Part shown: piece by piece, positions 45,205-53,444 of the stretch
Position numbering within the stretch: the stretch's first letter is position 1
How the letters are laid out: every line of letters starts with the position of its first letter
Source of the DNA: Halostella pelagica
GTDB lineage: Archaea; Halobacteriota; Halobacteria; Halobacteriales; Natronoarchaeaceae
Direction of reading: 5' to 3'
Assembly (NCBI GenBank): GCA_005954745.1
Contig: CP040678.1
Location: forward strand, 2,232,001 to 2,296,000
DNA: 64,000 nucleotides
Position numbers and translations under genes: made by a program
The notes under the pieces: generated by a model
What the model was told of the DNA's origin: nothing
What the model saw: the letters and a program-made list of their open reading frames with translations, nothing else
Database searches by the model: none

Positions 45205-45849
45205 ATGAGCAAGCAGGAGACGCTCCAGCGGATGCGAGAGAGCGGCGTCGTCGCTGTACTGCGCGGTGCCGACGCGGACATGACCGTCGACATCGCCGAA
45301 GCGCTCGCCGAGGGTGGCGTCACGGCGCTCGAACTGACCGCCGACACGCCCGGCGTCATGAGCCTCATCGAAGAGGTCGGCGACGCGCTCGACGACACTG
45401 ATGTCATCGTCGGTGCCGGCACCGTACTGGACGAGGAGACGGCTCGGGCCGCCATCCTCGCCGGCGCGGAGTTCGTCGTCTCGCCCAGCTTTCACGCGGA
45501 AGTAGTCGAGACGTGCAACCGGTACGGCGTGCCCGTCGCCCCCGGCGTCGCCACGCCCACCGAAGCCGTCGAGGCGTACCAGGCCGGTGCTGACATGGTG
45601 AAGCTGTTTCCCGCCTCCTGTCTCGGCCCTGATTTCCTCGCCAGCATCAAGGGTCCGCTCGGCCAGATTCCGATCATGCCGACCGGCGGAATCGGCCCGG
45701 ACAACGCCGGCGACTTCATCGAGGCCGGAGCCGAGTGCGTCGGTGCCGGCGGGTCGCTCGTCGACGACGAGGCCGTCGCGAACGAGGACTTCGATATGAT
45801 CGCCGCGAACGCGGAGGCGATGGTGCAGGCGGTTCAGGACGCGCGGTAG
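45205..45849 (+). CDS. kdgA: KDPG / 4-hydroxy-2-oxoglutarate aldolase
   Basis: A 214-residue class I aldolase barrel. Schiff-base Lys in GADMVKLFPAS, catalytic Glu region ALELTADTPG, and phosphate-binding IMPTGGIGPDN. It cleaves 2-keto-3-deoxy-6-phosphogluconate to pyruvate and glyceraldehyde-3-phosphate, a step of the semi-phosphorylative Entner-Doudoroff pathway used by haloarchaea. It is separated from ilvD by 90 bases. Confidence 0.93.
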   Translation: MSKQETLQRMRESGVVAVLRGADADMTVDIAEALAEGGVTALELTADTPGVMSLIEEVGDALDDTDVIVGAGTVLDEETARAAILAGAEFVVSPSFHAEVVETCNRYGVPVAPGVATPTEAVEAYQAGADMVKLFPASCLGPDFLASIKGPLGQIPIMPTGGIGPDNAGDFIEAGAECVGAGGSLVDDEAVANEDFDMIAANAEAMVQAVQDAR

Positions 45850-45876
45850 GTGTTTCGGCGAGTTGCCGACGCTCCA

Positions 45877-46794
45877 TCACCCGGCCGAGAGCGCGTCGTC
45901 GATCCGGCGCTCCAGATCGACGAGGTCGTCGTGGAGGTCCTCGTGCCCGTCGATCTCGTCGATCCGGTCCGCTAGCCCCTGGAGCCGCGAATACTTCTCG
46001 CTCTCGTCGACGCCCGTCTTCTGGACGTACACCTGCTCCTCGACGTCGTACACCTCGTCTTCGGTCACGTCGGTGACCGCGAGCACGAGGTCTAGCTTGT
46101 CGGGGTCGACTCCGAGCACCCAGTCGTGCGGGATGTCGTGTTCGTCGAGCGCGTCGAGCACCGTCTCGTCGTCTTTCGGCTGCCGCCGCTCGCGGGTGGT
46201 CCGCCGGACCGTTCCGAACCGACCGCGCAGTTCCTGGTCGGGACCCAGGCGGTCGAGCAGAGGCCCTTTGGCGGTTCCTCGAACCCGGTTAGCGCCGCGC
46301 TGGACGTCCGACAGCAGCACGTACAGGTCTGTCAACGTCTCGGTGTCGAGCGCCGCCGGGTCGTCAGCGTCGAGTCGGTCGAGCATGTCGGCAAGCAACA
46401 CGGCGTCGTCGTGGACGCGCTCGTGCGGCGTCCGGGCCGCTTCCGGCGGCGTGAGATGCGGGCTCTCCCGGCCGACCGCGTCGTCGGACGACCGGGAGAG
46501 CGTCTCCCCGTCAGAGGTGTACTCGGGGGCAAGAGAGAGCACGGTCGCGTACGGCTCGACGCCGGGCGGGAGGTCGTCGAGAGATAACGGCCCCTCGTCG
46601 AGGCGGTCGTCGAGGTCGTCGAACTGCCGCCGGCGGAGCGAGCGCTCCTCGCCGCTGTCCTGAAACCGGACGACGATCTGGTTCTCGAACGTGGCCTCGA
46701 CCCGGAACGGCCGGTCCGAGACGGGAGTTACCAGCTCACTCGCCGGCTCGAGCCCCTCGCACTCCTCCCGAAGCGTGTCCCATAGTTCGCTCAT
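45877..46794 (-). CDS. Haloarchaeal hypothetical protein
   Basis: 305 residues starting MSELWDTLREECEGL. The N-terminal half has strand patterns (FRVEATFENQIVVRFQDSGEERSLRRRQF). The middle is acidic and helical, and the C-terminus is a charged helical bundle (LDLVLAVTDVTEDEVYDVEEQVYVQKTG). No known motif is visible. The start at 46794 removes an upstream extension that runs into the palindromic element. Confidence 0.65.
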   Translation of the reverse strand: MSELWDTLREECEGLEPASELVTPVSDRPFRVEATFENQIVVRFQDSGEERSLRRRQFDDLDDRLDEGPLSLDDLPPGVEPYATVLSLAPEYTSDGETLSRSSDDAVGRESPHLTPPEAARTPHERVHDDAVLLADMLDRLDADDPAALDTETLTDLYVLLSDVQRGANRVRGTAKGPLLDRLGPDQELRGRFGTVRRTTRERRQPKDDETVLDALDEHDIPHDWVLGVDPDKLDLVLAVTDVTEDEVYDVEEQVYVQKTGVDESEKYSRLQGLADRIDEIDGHEDLHDDLVDLERRIDDALSAG

Positions 46795-46890
46795 ACGGGA
46801 ACGTTCGTCGCGCATCGGCAAAAGCATCAATCGCCGGATTTCGAACAGTTCCGGCGAGGGTATCGCGAGAGTCGCCGCACGAGGGGGTTC

Positions 46891-46963
46891 ATACTGTCGG
46901 ACGGTCGTGGCGCGATTCGGCACACGGCTATCGACAGCTTTGGGGGCCGCCGTCCGACAGTAT
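46891..46963. repeat. Palindromic element, family A
   Basis: ATACTGTCGGACGG (46891-46904) pairs with CCGTCCGACAGTAT (46950-46963). The 73-base unit has the same ends as the copy at 59862. Its complement shares GGCGGCCCC, GCTGTCGATA and the CGACCGTCCG end with the copy at 49612. It abuts the stop codon of the next minus-strand gene. Confidence 0.75.
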
Positions 46964-47466
46964 CAGTCCGGCCGGTCGCTCTCGTACCGAACGTCCACGC
47001 GGACCGCGTCGCCGGCGTCGGGAACCGGGTCGACGCGGACCGCGTCGAGCAGCGAATCGTGGATGCAGTCCGTCCAGACGTCCATCGCCGTCTCGTGATA
47101 CTCCGCGACGGTTTCGTCGTCGACGGCCTCGCCGTGGTCGCGGCGGGCGGCGTTCCGCGACCCCTGCCGGGTCGGGATCCTGACGGTCGTCCGGTCGGGG
47201 TCATCGCCCCGGTAGTTCTCGACGAACCGTTCGGGAGGCAGACAGACCGACGTTGCGTCCGCCGCCGGCAGGGCGGACGTTTCGCCGTCGATGGCGTGCA
47301 ACTCGGCGCGCGTCTCGCCCTCGAACGGCGACGAGACGCGGAGGCCGTGGCGACGCCGTTCGGACTCGTCGTCCCGGTTGCGCTCGAACGCCGCGATGAG
47401 GTCGTCGGGGTCGACGACGACGGTCCCGATCTGTTCTACGCCCCTCGCACCGTCCTGTTCCGACAT
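46963..47466 (-). CDS. Haloarchaeal hypothetical protein
   Basis: 167 residues, acidic. It starts MSEQDGARGVEQIGTVVVDPDDLIAAFERN and ends YESDRPD. The central part contains CLPPERFVENYRGDDPDRTTVRIPT. I see no known domain. Its stop codon shares a base with the palindromic element at 46891-46963, so the element may have trimmed or replaced its original end. It is divergent from the ParB-like gene. Confidence 0.65.
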   Translation of the reverse strand: MSEQDGARGVEQIGTVVVDPDDLIAAFERNRDDESERRRHGLRVSSPFEGETRAELHAIDGETSALPAADATSVCLPPERFVENYRGDDPDRTTVRIPTRQGSRNAARRDHGEAVDDETVAEYHETAMDVWTDCIHDSLLDAVRVDPVPDAGDAVRVDVRYESDRPD

Positions 47467-47594
47467 GCGAGTACAGTCGCACTCCGCGTACTTAGGCTAC
47501 GGCACTACTGCAAAACTGGTTCTGGGTCTCGGACGATGGGTCTCGCGGGCGCGGACCCCCACTGTTAGGCCGCTCGGCGTGGGACGGTCGACGG

Positions 47595-48188
47595 ATGGAC
47601 CTCAGACGACGCGTTCGCGACCGAATCGAGATGGATCCGGCCGGGCGGAGCGAGGTGGTCCGGCACTGGTTAGAGAGCGAGGTCGACCAGGACGACAGCA
47701 GCCTCGACCCGGAGGCGATAGACGACGAGGCCGAACTCGTCTCGGCACTTGTCGACCGCACGCCGATCGCGGCCCGGACATTCCGACCGCCGCGGCTGGA
47801 CTGGTACCATCTGAATCTCTCGCCGGGACAGCTCGGCGACCTCAGGGTCGTCGAGGGACCGCCAGACGAGGAGTGGCGGCGTGTCGCCCCCGACGGGATG
47901 CTCGCCTCGGCCGCGTACCGGTTGTTCGAGGCCGACGAGCCGGAGCGCATCGACCGGAACGTCTCCCACGACCTGCTCGAAGTCCTCGACCTCGCGGACG
48001 ACATCACCGCGTCGGGACCGCCGGAGGACCTGATACTCGTTCAGGACCGGCCGGACGAACTCCCGTGGATCGCGGACGGCAACCACACCGCCGCGGCCCA
48101 GCAACTCTCCGTGCTCCGCGGCGACGGCTACGTCGGCCAGGCGGCGTACCTCGGCGTCCGGCGCACGGGCGAGACGGAGCGCCCGTAG
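47595..48188 (+). CDS. ParB/sulfiredoxin-like hypothetical protein
   Basis: 197 residues. The C-terminal IADGNHTAAAQQLSVLRG resembles the DGxHR-type loop of ParB/sulfiredoxin folds. LDWYHLNLSPGQLG and ILVQDRPDELP are other conserved-looking parts. No helix-turn-helix is evident, so it is not a complete ParB partition protein. Nucleotide binding is possible. It ends next to an ArsA-like gene fragment. Confidence 0.6.
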   Translation: MDLRRRVRDRIEMDPAGRSEVVRHWLESEVDQDDSSLDPEAIDDEAELVSALVDRTPIAARTFRPPRLDWYHLNLSPGQLGDLRVVEGPPDEEWRRVAPDGMLASAAYRLFEADEPERIDRNVSHDLLEVLDLADDITASGPPEDLILVQDRPDELPWIADGNHTAAAQQLSVLRGDGYVGQAAYLGVRRTGETERP

Positions 48189-48194
48189 CGGCCG

Positions 48195-48446
48195 GCGCTC
48201 GCGGACCGCGGCGGGACCGTTCTCGTCGTCTCGACGGACCCGGCCCACTCGCTCGGTGACGCCCTCGGCGTCGATGGCGGCGACGAGGTGGCCGAGGTGT
48301 TGCCCCGGTTCTCCGGTGTCGAGGTGGGTCCGGAGCGCGGCCGGGCCGCCTATCGCCGGGCGGTCGAGGCGCTGGCCGACGAGTTCCGGCCTGTCGGCTT
48401 GCAGACGGACGAAGGGGATATGGAGGCGCTGTTCGGCGCGGGCGTC
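48195..48446 (+). pseudogene. ArsA/Get3-type ATPase fragment
   Basis: A frame without a start reads ALADRGGTVLVVSTDPAHSL, then GDALGVDGGDEVAEVLPRF, VEALADEF and MEALFGAG. STDPAHSLGDALG is the switch I segment of ArsA/Get3-family ATPases. The P-loop that should precede it and the remaining C-terminal two thirds are absent. The piece sits in the 310-base gap between two intact genes and is a deletion remnant. Confidence 0.75.
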
Positions 48447-48498
48447 CGAGCGCCGTCTGCGTACCGACGCTTTTCGCAGTCGCCGTGGTACGGCCGAT

Positions 48499-49611
48499 AT
48501 GACTCCCGAACTTTCGGACGTCGACCGGTCCCGCGTCGGCTGGTGGGCGCTCACGCTGGGCATCGCCGTCGCGTTCGCGTTCGTGTTGTACGCGCTCGTC
48601 GGTACGTTCGTGCTCGGACTGTTCGTCTACTACGGCACTCGACCGCTAGACCGCAGGTTCCGCCGGCACCTTCCCAAAGGAGTTTCCGCGGGCTTCACGC
48701 TCGTCGCTATCGCTTTGCCCGCGTTCGTGCTAGTCGGCTCAGTCGTCGTCGTGGCGATCCAGGAACTCGGTCCGGAAGGGGTCGAAACCGTCGCTCAAAC
48801 GGCGGGGTCCTACGCGGGCGTCTCGCTGGGCGAGGACCCCGTCGCGGAACTGCAGACGCTCGCCGCCGACACCGACACCGGAACCGCGATGGGGGTCGTC
48901 GCGACCGGTGCCGGCGCGCTGTCGTTTCTGGCCGACGGCCTCCTGCACGTCGTCATCGCGCTCGTGGTCGCGTTCTATCTCCTGCGCGACGACGACCACC
49001 TGCGGTCGTGGTTCGAGAACAACGTCGCGGACGAGGGGGAACCGCTGCACGCGTACGCCACCGCCGTCGACCGAGACCTCGGGACCATCTACTTCGGCAA
49101 CGTGTTGCTTATCGGGCTGGTCGCCGCCCTCGCGACGGTCGTCTACCACGGGTTCAACCTCCTCGCGCCGCCCTCGCTAGCGATCCCCGTTCCAACGGCG
49201 TTGGCGATGCTGACCGGGTTCGCCAGTCTCATCCCTATCGTCGTCGGAAAGGTCGTGTACGTACCGCTGACGCTGTATCTCGCGGCCATCGCGTTCAGAG
49301 CGGACCCCGCCCTGCTGGTGTACCCGGCTGCGCTGTTCGCGGTCTGTCTCGCGCTGCTTGACCTGCTTCCGATGACGTATCTGCTCCCCCGGATCGCGGG
49401 CCGGAAGACCCACGTCGGGCTGGTGTTGCTCGCGTACGTCCTCGGTCCCGTGCTGTTCGGCTGGTACGGCCTGTTCTTCGGGCCGCTACTGCTGGTGCTC
49501 GGCGTCCAACTCGTTCGGATCGCGTTCACTGAACTGATCCACGGCGACGGGGTCACGCCGTACGTGACGGCCGCGGAGTCCATCGGTGCCGACCCCGAGG
49601 CCGAGGACTGA
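48499..49611 (+). CDS. AI-2E/PerM-family transporter
   Basis: 370 residues with about seven helices. The family pattern includes paired N-terminal helices (GWWALTLGIAVAFAFVLYALV), FVYYGTRPLDRRFRR, FYLLRDD before a polar helix, and the C-terminal GWYGLFFGPLLLVLGVQLVRI. Members move small molecules or ions across the membrane; the substrate is unknown. The ATG at 48499 follows the ArsA remnant. Confidence 0.85.
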   Translation: MTPELSDVDRSRVGWWALTLGIAVAFAFVLYALVGTFVLGLFVYYGTRPLDRRFRRHLPKGVSAGFTLVAIALPAFVLVGSVVVVAIQELGPEGVETVAQTAGSYAGVSLGEDPVAELQTLAADTDTGTAMGVVATGAGALSFLADGLLHVVIALVVAFYLLRDDDHLRSWFENNVADEGEPLHAYATAVDRDLGTIYFGNVLLIGLVAALATVVYHGFNLLAPPSLAIPVPTALAMLTGFASLIPIVVGKVVYVPLTLYLAAIAFRADPALLVYPAALFAVCLALLDLLPMTYLLPRIAGRKTHVGLVLLAYVLGPVLFGWYGLFFGPLLLVLGVQLVRIAFTELIHGDGVTPYVTAAESIGADPEAED

Positions 49612-49684
49612 TTTGTCAGACGGCGGCCCCAAGACTGTCGATATCCCCGTGTATCGAACCTTCACGACGGTCCGCCCGACAGTA
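49612..49684. repeat. Palindromic element, family A, diverged copy
   Basis: TGTCAGACGGCGG near the left end and CCGCCCGACAGTA at the right end form the imperfect arms. The interior (CCCCAAGACTGTCGATATC, GTATCGAACC) matches the copy at 20574 in direct orientation and the copy at 46891 in reverse. It starts at the base after the PerM stop codon. Confidence 0.65.
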
Positions 49685-49767
49685 CGAGCGGTCGACCGCA
49701 AACACACTGAGAAGTCGATCGCCGACACACCCATAGGCATTCACGGCGCGCCCGCCTTGGGATCAGT

Positions 49768-49986
49768 ATGGCCTACACGTGGAAATACTACGACCTCGTC
49801 CTCGTCGGCATCGGATCGAGTATGTTGCTCGGCGGTACAATCGGCTTCCTGACCCCGCTGTCGGTCCAGGTCGCCATCATCGCCGCGGGCCTCGTCGCCA
49901 TACTCATCATGGCCCACGGGATGTTCGTCAACGGCCCGGTCGACAGCCCCGAGGACCTCACGGAGGAAGTGGACTCGTTGAACTGA
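49768..49986 (+). CDS. 72-aa membrane protein
   Basis: Two hydrophobic helices (YDLVLVGIGSSMLLGGTIGFL and VAIIAAGLVAILIMAHGMF) with an acidic C-terminal tail (DSPEDLTEEVDSLN). It starts at MAYTWKYY. Small membrane proteins of this layout are common in haloarchaea; the function is unknown. It converges on cysK. Confidence 0.65.
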   Translation: MAYTWKYYDLVLVGIGSSMLLGGTIGFLTPLSVQVAIIAAGLVAILIMAHGMFVNGPVDSPEDLTEEVDSLN

Positions 49987-50026
49987 GCGGCCGTCACGGC
50001 CTCGAAACGGACAGTCTTCCGCTCGG

Positions 50027-50926
50027 TCACTCGAAGAGGTCCGTCGAGAGGTACCGCTCGCCGGAGTCGGGGAGGACCGTGACAACGCGCCCCTTCGGGC
50101 GGCGCTCCGCGACGCGTTCAGCCGCGACCAGTGCCGCGCCGGAGGAGATCCCCGAGACGATACCCTCCTCACGTGCGAGGCGACGGACGGCGGTGACGGC
50201 GTCATCGCGGTGAACCGTCTCGGTATCGTCGATCAGCGCCTCGCGGAGCACGTCGGGGACGAACCCAGCGCCGATGCCCTGGATGCCGTGATCGCCCGGG
50301 TCGTCCCCCGAGAGGACCGCCGAGCGCTCCGGTTCGACCGCGACGATCTCGGGGTTCGCGTCGCGGATCTCCGTCAGGTATTCGGCGACACCGGTGATCG
50401 TCCCGCCGGTACCGACGCCGGCGACGAACGCGTCGATCTCGCCGTCGGTCGCCTCGAACACCTCTTTTCCGGTCGTCAGCCGATGCGCGCGGGGGTTGGC
50501 CTCGTTCCGGAACTGCTGGAGCGTGATAGCGTTCCCGTCCCGACATCGCTCTTTCGCGGCGTCGATAGCGCCGTTCATCCCGTCGTCGGCGTCCGTCAGG
50601 ACGAGTTCGGCGTCGAGGCTGGCGAGCAGCGTTCGACGCTCCTCGCTCATCGACTCGGGCATCGTCAACACGAGATCGTAGTCGTTCGCCGCGCAGACGG
50701 CGGCAAGGCCGATCCCCGTGTTGCCGCTAGTCGGTTCGACGATGGTGGTATCGCCGTCGAGTTCGCCCGCCGCCTCGGCCGCTTCGACCATCTCGCGGGC
50801 GATGCGGTCTTTTACGGAGTAGGGGTTGAACTGTTCCAGTTTCGCGAGCACGCCTCCGAAGGAATCGAGACGAAGAAGCGGTGTCGATCCGACGAGTTCC
50901 GTCGCGTCGTCGACGATACGGGGCAT
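50027..50926 (-). CDS. cysK: Cysteine synthase
   Basis: 299 residues of the PLP type II fold. Lys in NPYSVKDRIA holds the cofactor, PTSGNTGIGLAA binds substrate, and GTGGTITGVAEYL binds the PLP phosphate. It makes cysteine from O-acetylserine (or O-phosphoserine) and sulfide. It stands alone. A weak CCGAA-N4-TTCGA motif at 50963-50976 lies 37 bases before the start, probably by chance. Confidence 0.93.
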   Translation of the reverse strand: MPRIVDDATELVGSTPLLRLDSFGGVLAKLEQFNPYSVKDRIAREMVEAAEAAGELDGDTTIVEPTSGNTGIGLAAVCAANDYDLVLTMPESMSEERRTLLASLDAELVLTDADDGMNGAIDAAKERCRDGNAITLQQFRNEANPRAHRLTTGKEVFEATDGEIDAFVAGVGTGGTITGVAEYLTEIRDANPEIVAVEPERSAVLSGDDPGDHGIQGIGAGFVPDVLREALIDDTETVHRDDAVTAVRRLAREEGIVSGISSGAALVAAERVAERRPKGRVVTVLPDSGERYLSTDLFE

Positions 50927-51014
50927 ATCTGACCGTTGTCGGGAGCGACGGAGACGCTGTCCCCGAACGGGTTCGACCGCATCCGGTCGGGAGCGTCGGG
51001 TCCGTTCGAACGGT

Positions 51015-51287
51015 TCACTCCGCGTACAGCGAGTAGAGGATGACGCCGAATCCGATCGCCGTCAGGCCGCTCTCGACGATCAGCGCGAGTTGCCGGTTCA
51101 GCCCGACCACTTGGTCCATTGCCCCCGCCAGTAACGACCCGACCGTGATCGCGCCGAACCCGATCGTGAGCGCCCGAAGCGCCGGGGAATGCGTCCGCTT
51201 GTACGCACGGAAGGCGTAGAAGGTGATCATCCCGCCCAGAAACAGCGTCGCGGTTTTGAGACCAACGATAATGAAGGGGTGAGTCAT
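51015..51287 (-). CDS. Membrane protein coupled to winged-helix gene
   Basis: 90 residues (MTHPFIIVGLKTATLFLGG) with three hydrophobic helices and a basic loop AYKRTHSP. The start overlaps the stop of the upstream winged-helix gene (ATGA). Pairs of a three-helix protein and a winged-helix regulator recur in haloarchaea, and the membrane protein may be a sensor for the regulator. That role is inferred. Confidence 0.7.
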   Translation of the reverse strand: MTHPFIIVGLKTATLFLGGMITFYAFRAYKRTHSPALRALTIGFGAITVGSLLAGAMDQVVGLNRQLALIVESGLTAIGFGVILYSLYAE

Positions 51288-51661
51288 GTCTCCTTGCGCA
51301 CCTCCGACCACATGGCGGCGAGCTGTTCGTCCGGAGAGCGCTCGGGCCGGGCGATCCCCACGTCGAACGAGTGGTTCTCGTCCAGTGCGATCCGGACCTC
51401 CTCGAAGTCGATATCGTACCGGGTCGTGTGTTGGCCGTCCGAGCGGATCTCGGTCTGTTCCGTCAGAAGCGAGGCCTCCGTGAGGAGGTCGAGCTTCCGG
51501 TAGGTAGTCGACAGCGGTACGTCGGCCGCGTCGGAGAGTTCGCTTGCTGTCATGGGCGCTTCGAGTTCCGTGATGATGGCGCGGCAGTCGGGATCGTCCA
51601 GCGCATCGAGGATGTTCTGCAGTGCTGGGGAGTCGTCGTCGCGAAAGGGGTCCCGCACCAT
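51284..51661 (-). CDS. Winged helix-turn-helix regulator
   Basis: 125 residues. The ArsR-like winged helix covers about 15-85: DPDCRAIITELEAPMTASELSDAADVPLSTTYRKLDLLTEASLL. The recognition helix is PLSTTYRKLDLL. The wing is strand-turn-strand (SDGQHTTRYDIDF). It is 4-base coupled to a membrane protein. The target genes are unknown. Confidence 0.87.
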   Translation of the reverse strand: MVRDPFRDDDSPALQNILDALDDPDCRAIITELEAPMTASELSDAADVPLSTTYRKLDLLTEASLLTEQTEIRSDGQHTTRYDIDFEEVRIALDENHSFDVGIARPERSPDEQLAAMWSEVRKET

Positions 51662-51707
51662 TGTCAGAGTGGTAGTATGAGAGACGTAAAGTTCGTTCGG
51701 GACACGC

Positions 51708-52352
51708 TCACTGCTCGGGCATCGAGCTGACCTCGTCTAGGTACTGCTTGACTATCTTTTCCTCCGCTCGGTGGAGGGTTTCCGAGCAGGTCGACTTGGC
51801 GATGTCGAGCGTCTCGGCGAGTTCGGTGAGCGAGGACGTACGCGGCGTGTCGTAGTATCCGACTTCGACGGCGGTGCGGACGAGTTCGAGTTGGTGGTCG
51901 GTGAGCAACTGGCCGGATTCTATCGTCTGTTGAACGTAGTCGACGGTGTAGCTGACGCCGAACGCGTCCAACTGTTCGCCCAGCTGCGAGAGGCGGTCCT
52001 GCGGAGCGGTGAGCGTCCACTCGGCTTCTCCGTCGACGATGTCGAACGGCATCTCCAGCGGGACGCCGGAGTCCTGTACCGCGAACAGCAACAGCGGCAT
52101 CGTCGTCTCGAACTGGATCAACGCCTCGTTCTCGTACTCCTGGAGGAGGTCGACGTCTGTCACCTCGTCGTACGCGGTCATCTCGCCGATCAGGTCGGGC
52201 AGGTTCGGTGACGATATCTCCGCGAGGCCGACGCCGGACATCTCCCCGGCAAGCGCCGCAACGATCCGGACGCGCGCCTCCGAGTACGATCTGGAGAGGT
52301 CGCCGATCCACGTCTTTTCCGGGATCGACAGCGTGAGTTTCGCCTGAGGCAT
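51708..52352 (-). CDS. HTH-10 (bacterio-opsin-activator type) regulator
   Basis: 214 residues. The N-terminal domain (1-150) is the Bat-type ligand or sensing fold. The C-terminal HTH reads LTDHQLELVRTAVEVGYYDTPRTSSLTELAETLDIAKSTCSETLHRAEEKIV. It lacks the Cys-rich N-terminus of NarO and looks closer to DmsR-type members. A perfect CCGAA-N4-TTCGG site is 37 bases before its start, shared with the divergent DUF2249 gene. It is the best candidate in the window for the factor behind that motif. Confidence 0.88.
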   Translation of the reverse strand: MPQAKLTLSIPEKTWIGDLSRSYSEARVRIVAALAGEMSGVGLAEISSPNLPDLIGEMTAYDEVTDVDLLQEYENEALIQFETTMPLLLFAVQDSGVPLEMPFDIVDGEAEWTLTAPQDRLSQLGEQLDAFGVSYTVDYVQQTIESGQLLTDHQLELVRTAVEVGYYDTPRTSSLTELAETLDIAKSTCSETLHRAEEKIVKQYLDEVSSMPEQ

Positions 52353-52388
52353 ATCTGTGCGTTTGGCCGACGGCCGGCAATAAGTATT

Positions 52389-52404
52389 CCCGAACTTATT
52401 CGGG
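52389..52404. promoter_or_regulatory. Operator CCCGAA-N4-TTCGGG
   Basis: A perfect 6-base inverted repeat with a 4-base spacer (CTTA), between the HTH-10 gene and the first DUF2249 gene. It lies 37 bases before the regulator's start codon and 83 before the DUF2249 start. The position allows autoregulation plus control of the divergent gene. Confidence 0.6.
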
Positions 52405-52486
52405 TTTTCTACGGATCGTCGACTATCCCACTACGAACATGGTCGGGAGAACGGCAAGGTACTACCCGTTCGAACGGACGAACGCG

Positions 52487-52714
52487 ATGAGCACCGACAC
52501 GCCCGACCGCACGCTCGACGCCAGGGATATCGACGGAGAACCGTTCAGCGATATCGTGACGGAACTCGACGGCCTCGGCGACGACGAAACGCTCGTCCTG
52601 GTCAACAGTTTCGAACCGGAACCGCTGTATCAGGTGCTCGAACAGCGCGGATTCACCTACGAGACGGAACAGATCGCCGACGACGAGTGGCACGTCGCGA
52701 TCGAGCACGCCTGA
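52487..52714 (+). CDS. DUF2249 protein 1
   Basis: 75 residues. Hallmarks: RTLDARDIDGEPF at the start, DDETLVLVNSFEPEPLYQVLEQRG and a C-terminal strand WHVAIEHA. DUF2249 is a small TusA/SirA-like fold often found with denitrification and nitric-oxide genes. The ATG at 52487 is preferred to an upstream frame that includes the operator. It is the first of three family members in 900 bases. Confidence 0.87.
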   Translation: MSTDTPDRTLDARDIDGEPFSDIVTELDGLGDDETLVLVNSFEPEPLYQVLEQRGFTYETEQIADDEWHVAIEHA

Positions 52715-52721
52715 TGACATC

Positions 52722-52735
52722 CCGAACACGTTCGG
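52722..52735 (+). promoter_or_regulatory. Operator CCGAACACGTTCGG
   Basis: A perfect CCGAA-N4-TTCGG site between DUF2249 genes 1 and 2, 39 bases before the second start. The spacer CACG makes the 14-mer fully palindromic. Confidence 0.6.
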
Positions 52736-52774
52736 AACAACCGGTTCCTCCGACCCGGGACGAGTTGTACCTGC

Positions 52775-53008
52775 ATGACTGATCGAACGCTCGACCTGCG
52801 CGACGTGCCGCCGCCGGAACGCCACCCGAAGATTCACGACGCCTTCGGTGACTTAGACAGCGGCGAGGCGCTGACGCTCGTCAACGACCACGAACCGAAG
52901 CCCCTGTTCTACGAGATGAAAGCCGAAGTGGATGCGTTCGACGCCGAGGCGTACGAGGTCGAACGCCGAGACGAGAACGAGTTCGTCGCGACGCTGCCGA
53001 AGAAGTAA
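52775..53008 (+). CDS. DUF2249 protein 2
   Basis: 77 residues: TLDLRDVPPPERHPKIHDAF, then GEALTLVNDHEPKPLFYEMKAE and a C-terminal EFVATLPKK. The Asn-Asp-His-Glu-Pro-Lys-Pro-Leu core is the DUF2249 signature. Its own operator lies upstream. The His and acidic residues in the core could bind metal or a redox ligand; this is unproven. Confidence 0.88.
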   Translation: MTDRTLDLRDVPPPERHPKIHDAFGDLDSGEALTLVNDHEPKPLFYEMKAEVDAFDAEAYEVERRDENEFVATLPKK

Positions 53009-53053
53009 GGTTGGCCCCGTTTTCGAGTCCGCGACCGACGCGGGCGGAGACGG

Positions 53054-53356
53054 CTACGGTTTCCACACCGCCGTCACGACGGGCCCATCGCCGTTCCCGT
53101 CTCCCTCGTCGAGTTCTGTTTCGAACGTGTCGTACTGATACCCCCTCTCCCCGAGTTTCGGGTAGAGGTGCTGTGGCGCGCGGTCGTTCAGTTGAACCAG
53201 CACCGTCTCGTCGTCGAGTTCCGCGAGTAGTTCCAGCGTTCGCTTGAGCGGTTGCGGCGGCGGGAGTTCGCGGGCGTCGAGCGTCTCCCGCGGACGGTCA
53301 GCCGGCGCGTCCGTCGATGCGAGTTGGTCCTCCAGCGGGTCTGTCGTTCCGGTCAT
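53054..53356 (-). CDS. DUF2249 protein 3
   Basis: 100 residues: a polar N-terminal extension (MTGTTDPLEDQLASTDAP) followed by ETLDARELPPPQPLKRTLELLAELDDETVLVQLNDRAPQHLYPKLGERG. The core has ND-RAPQHLYP where the other two have EPEPLY or EPKPLF, so it belongs to a different subgroup. It is divergent from the CGCGG gene and shares its operator. Confidence 0.85.
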   Translation of the reverse strand: MTGTTDPLEDQLASTDAPADRPRETLDARELPPPQPLKRTLELLAELDDETVLVQLNDRAPQHLYPKLGERGYQYDTFETELDEGDGNGDGPVVTAVWKP

Positions 53357-53393
53357 GTGCGACGGTTCGGGTGCCGCCGGGCAAGCCGTTCCC

Positions 53394-53407
53394 CCGAACA
53401 CGTTCGG
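53394..53407. promoter_or_regulatory. Shared operator CCGAACACGTTCGG
   Basis: A perfect copy, extended to CCCGAA-N4-TTCGGG, in the 88-base gap between DUF2249 gene 3 (minus) and the CGCGG gene (plus). It lies 37 bases from each start codon, a nearly symmetrical position that suits coordinated divergent control. Confidence 0.62.
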
Positions 53408-53444
53408 GAGACGGGTTTCGGCCGCCGAGTGTCACCGTACGCAT

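Noticed and set aside
50963..50976. CCGAACGGGTTCGA before cysK as an operator
   Set aside because: The right half is imperfect, the gene has no respiratory link, and GTTCGA-type sequences are common here.
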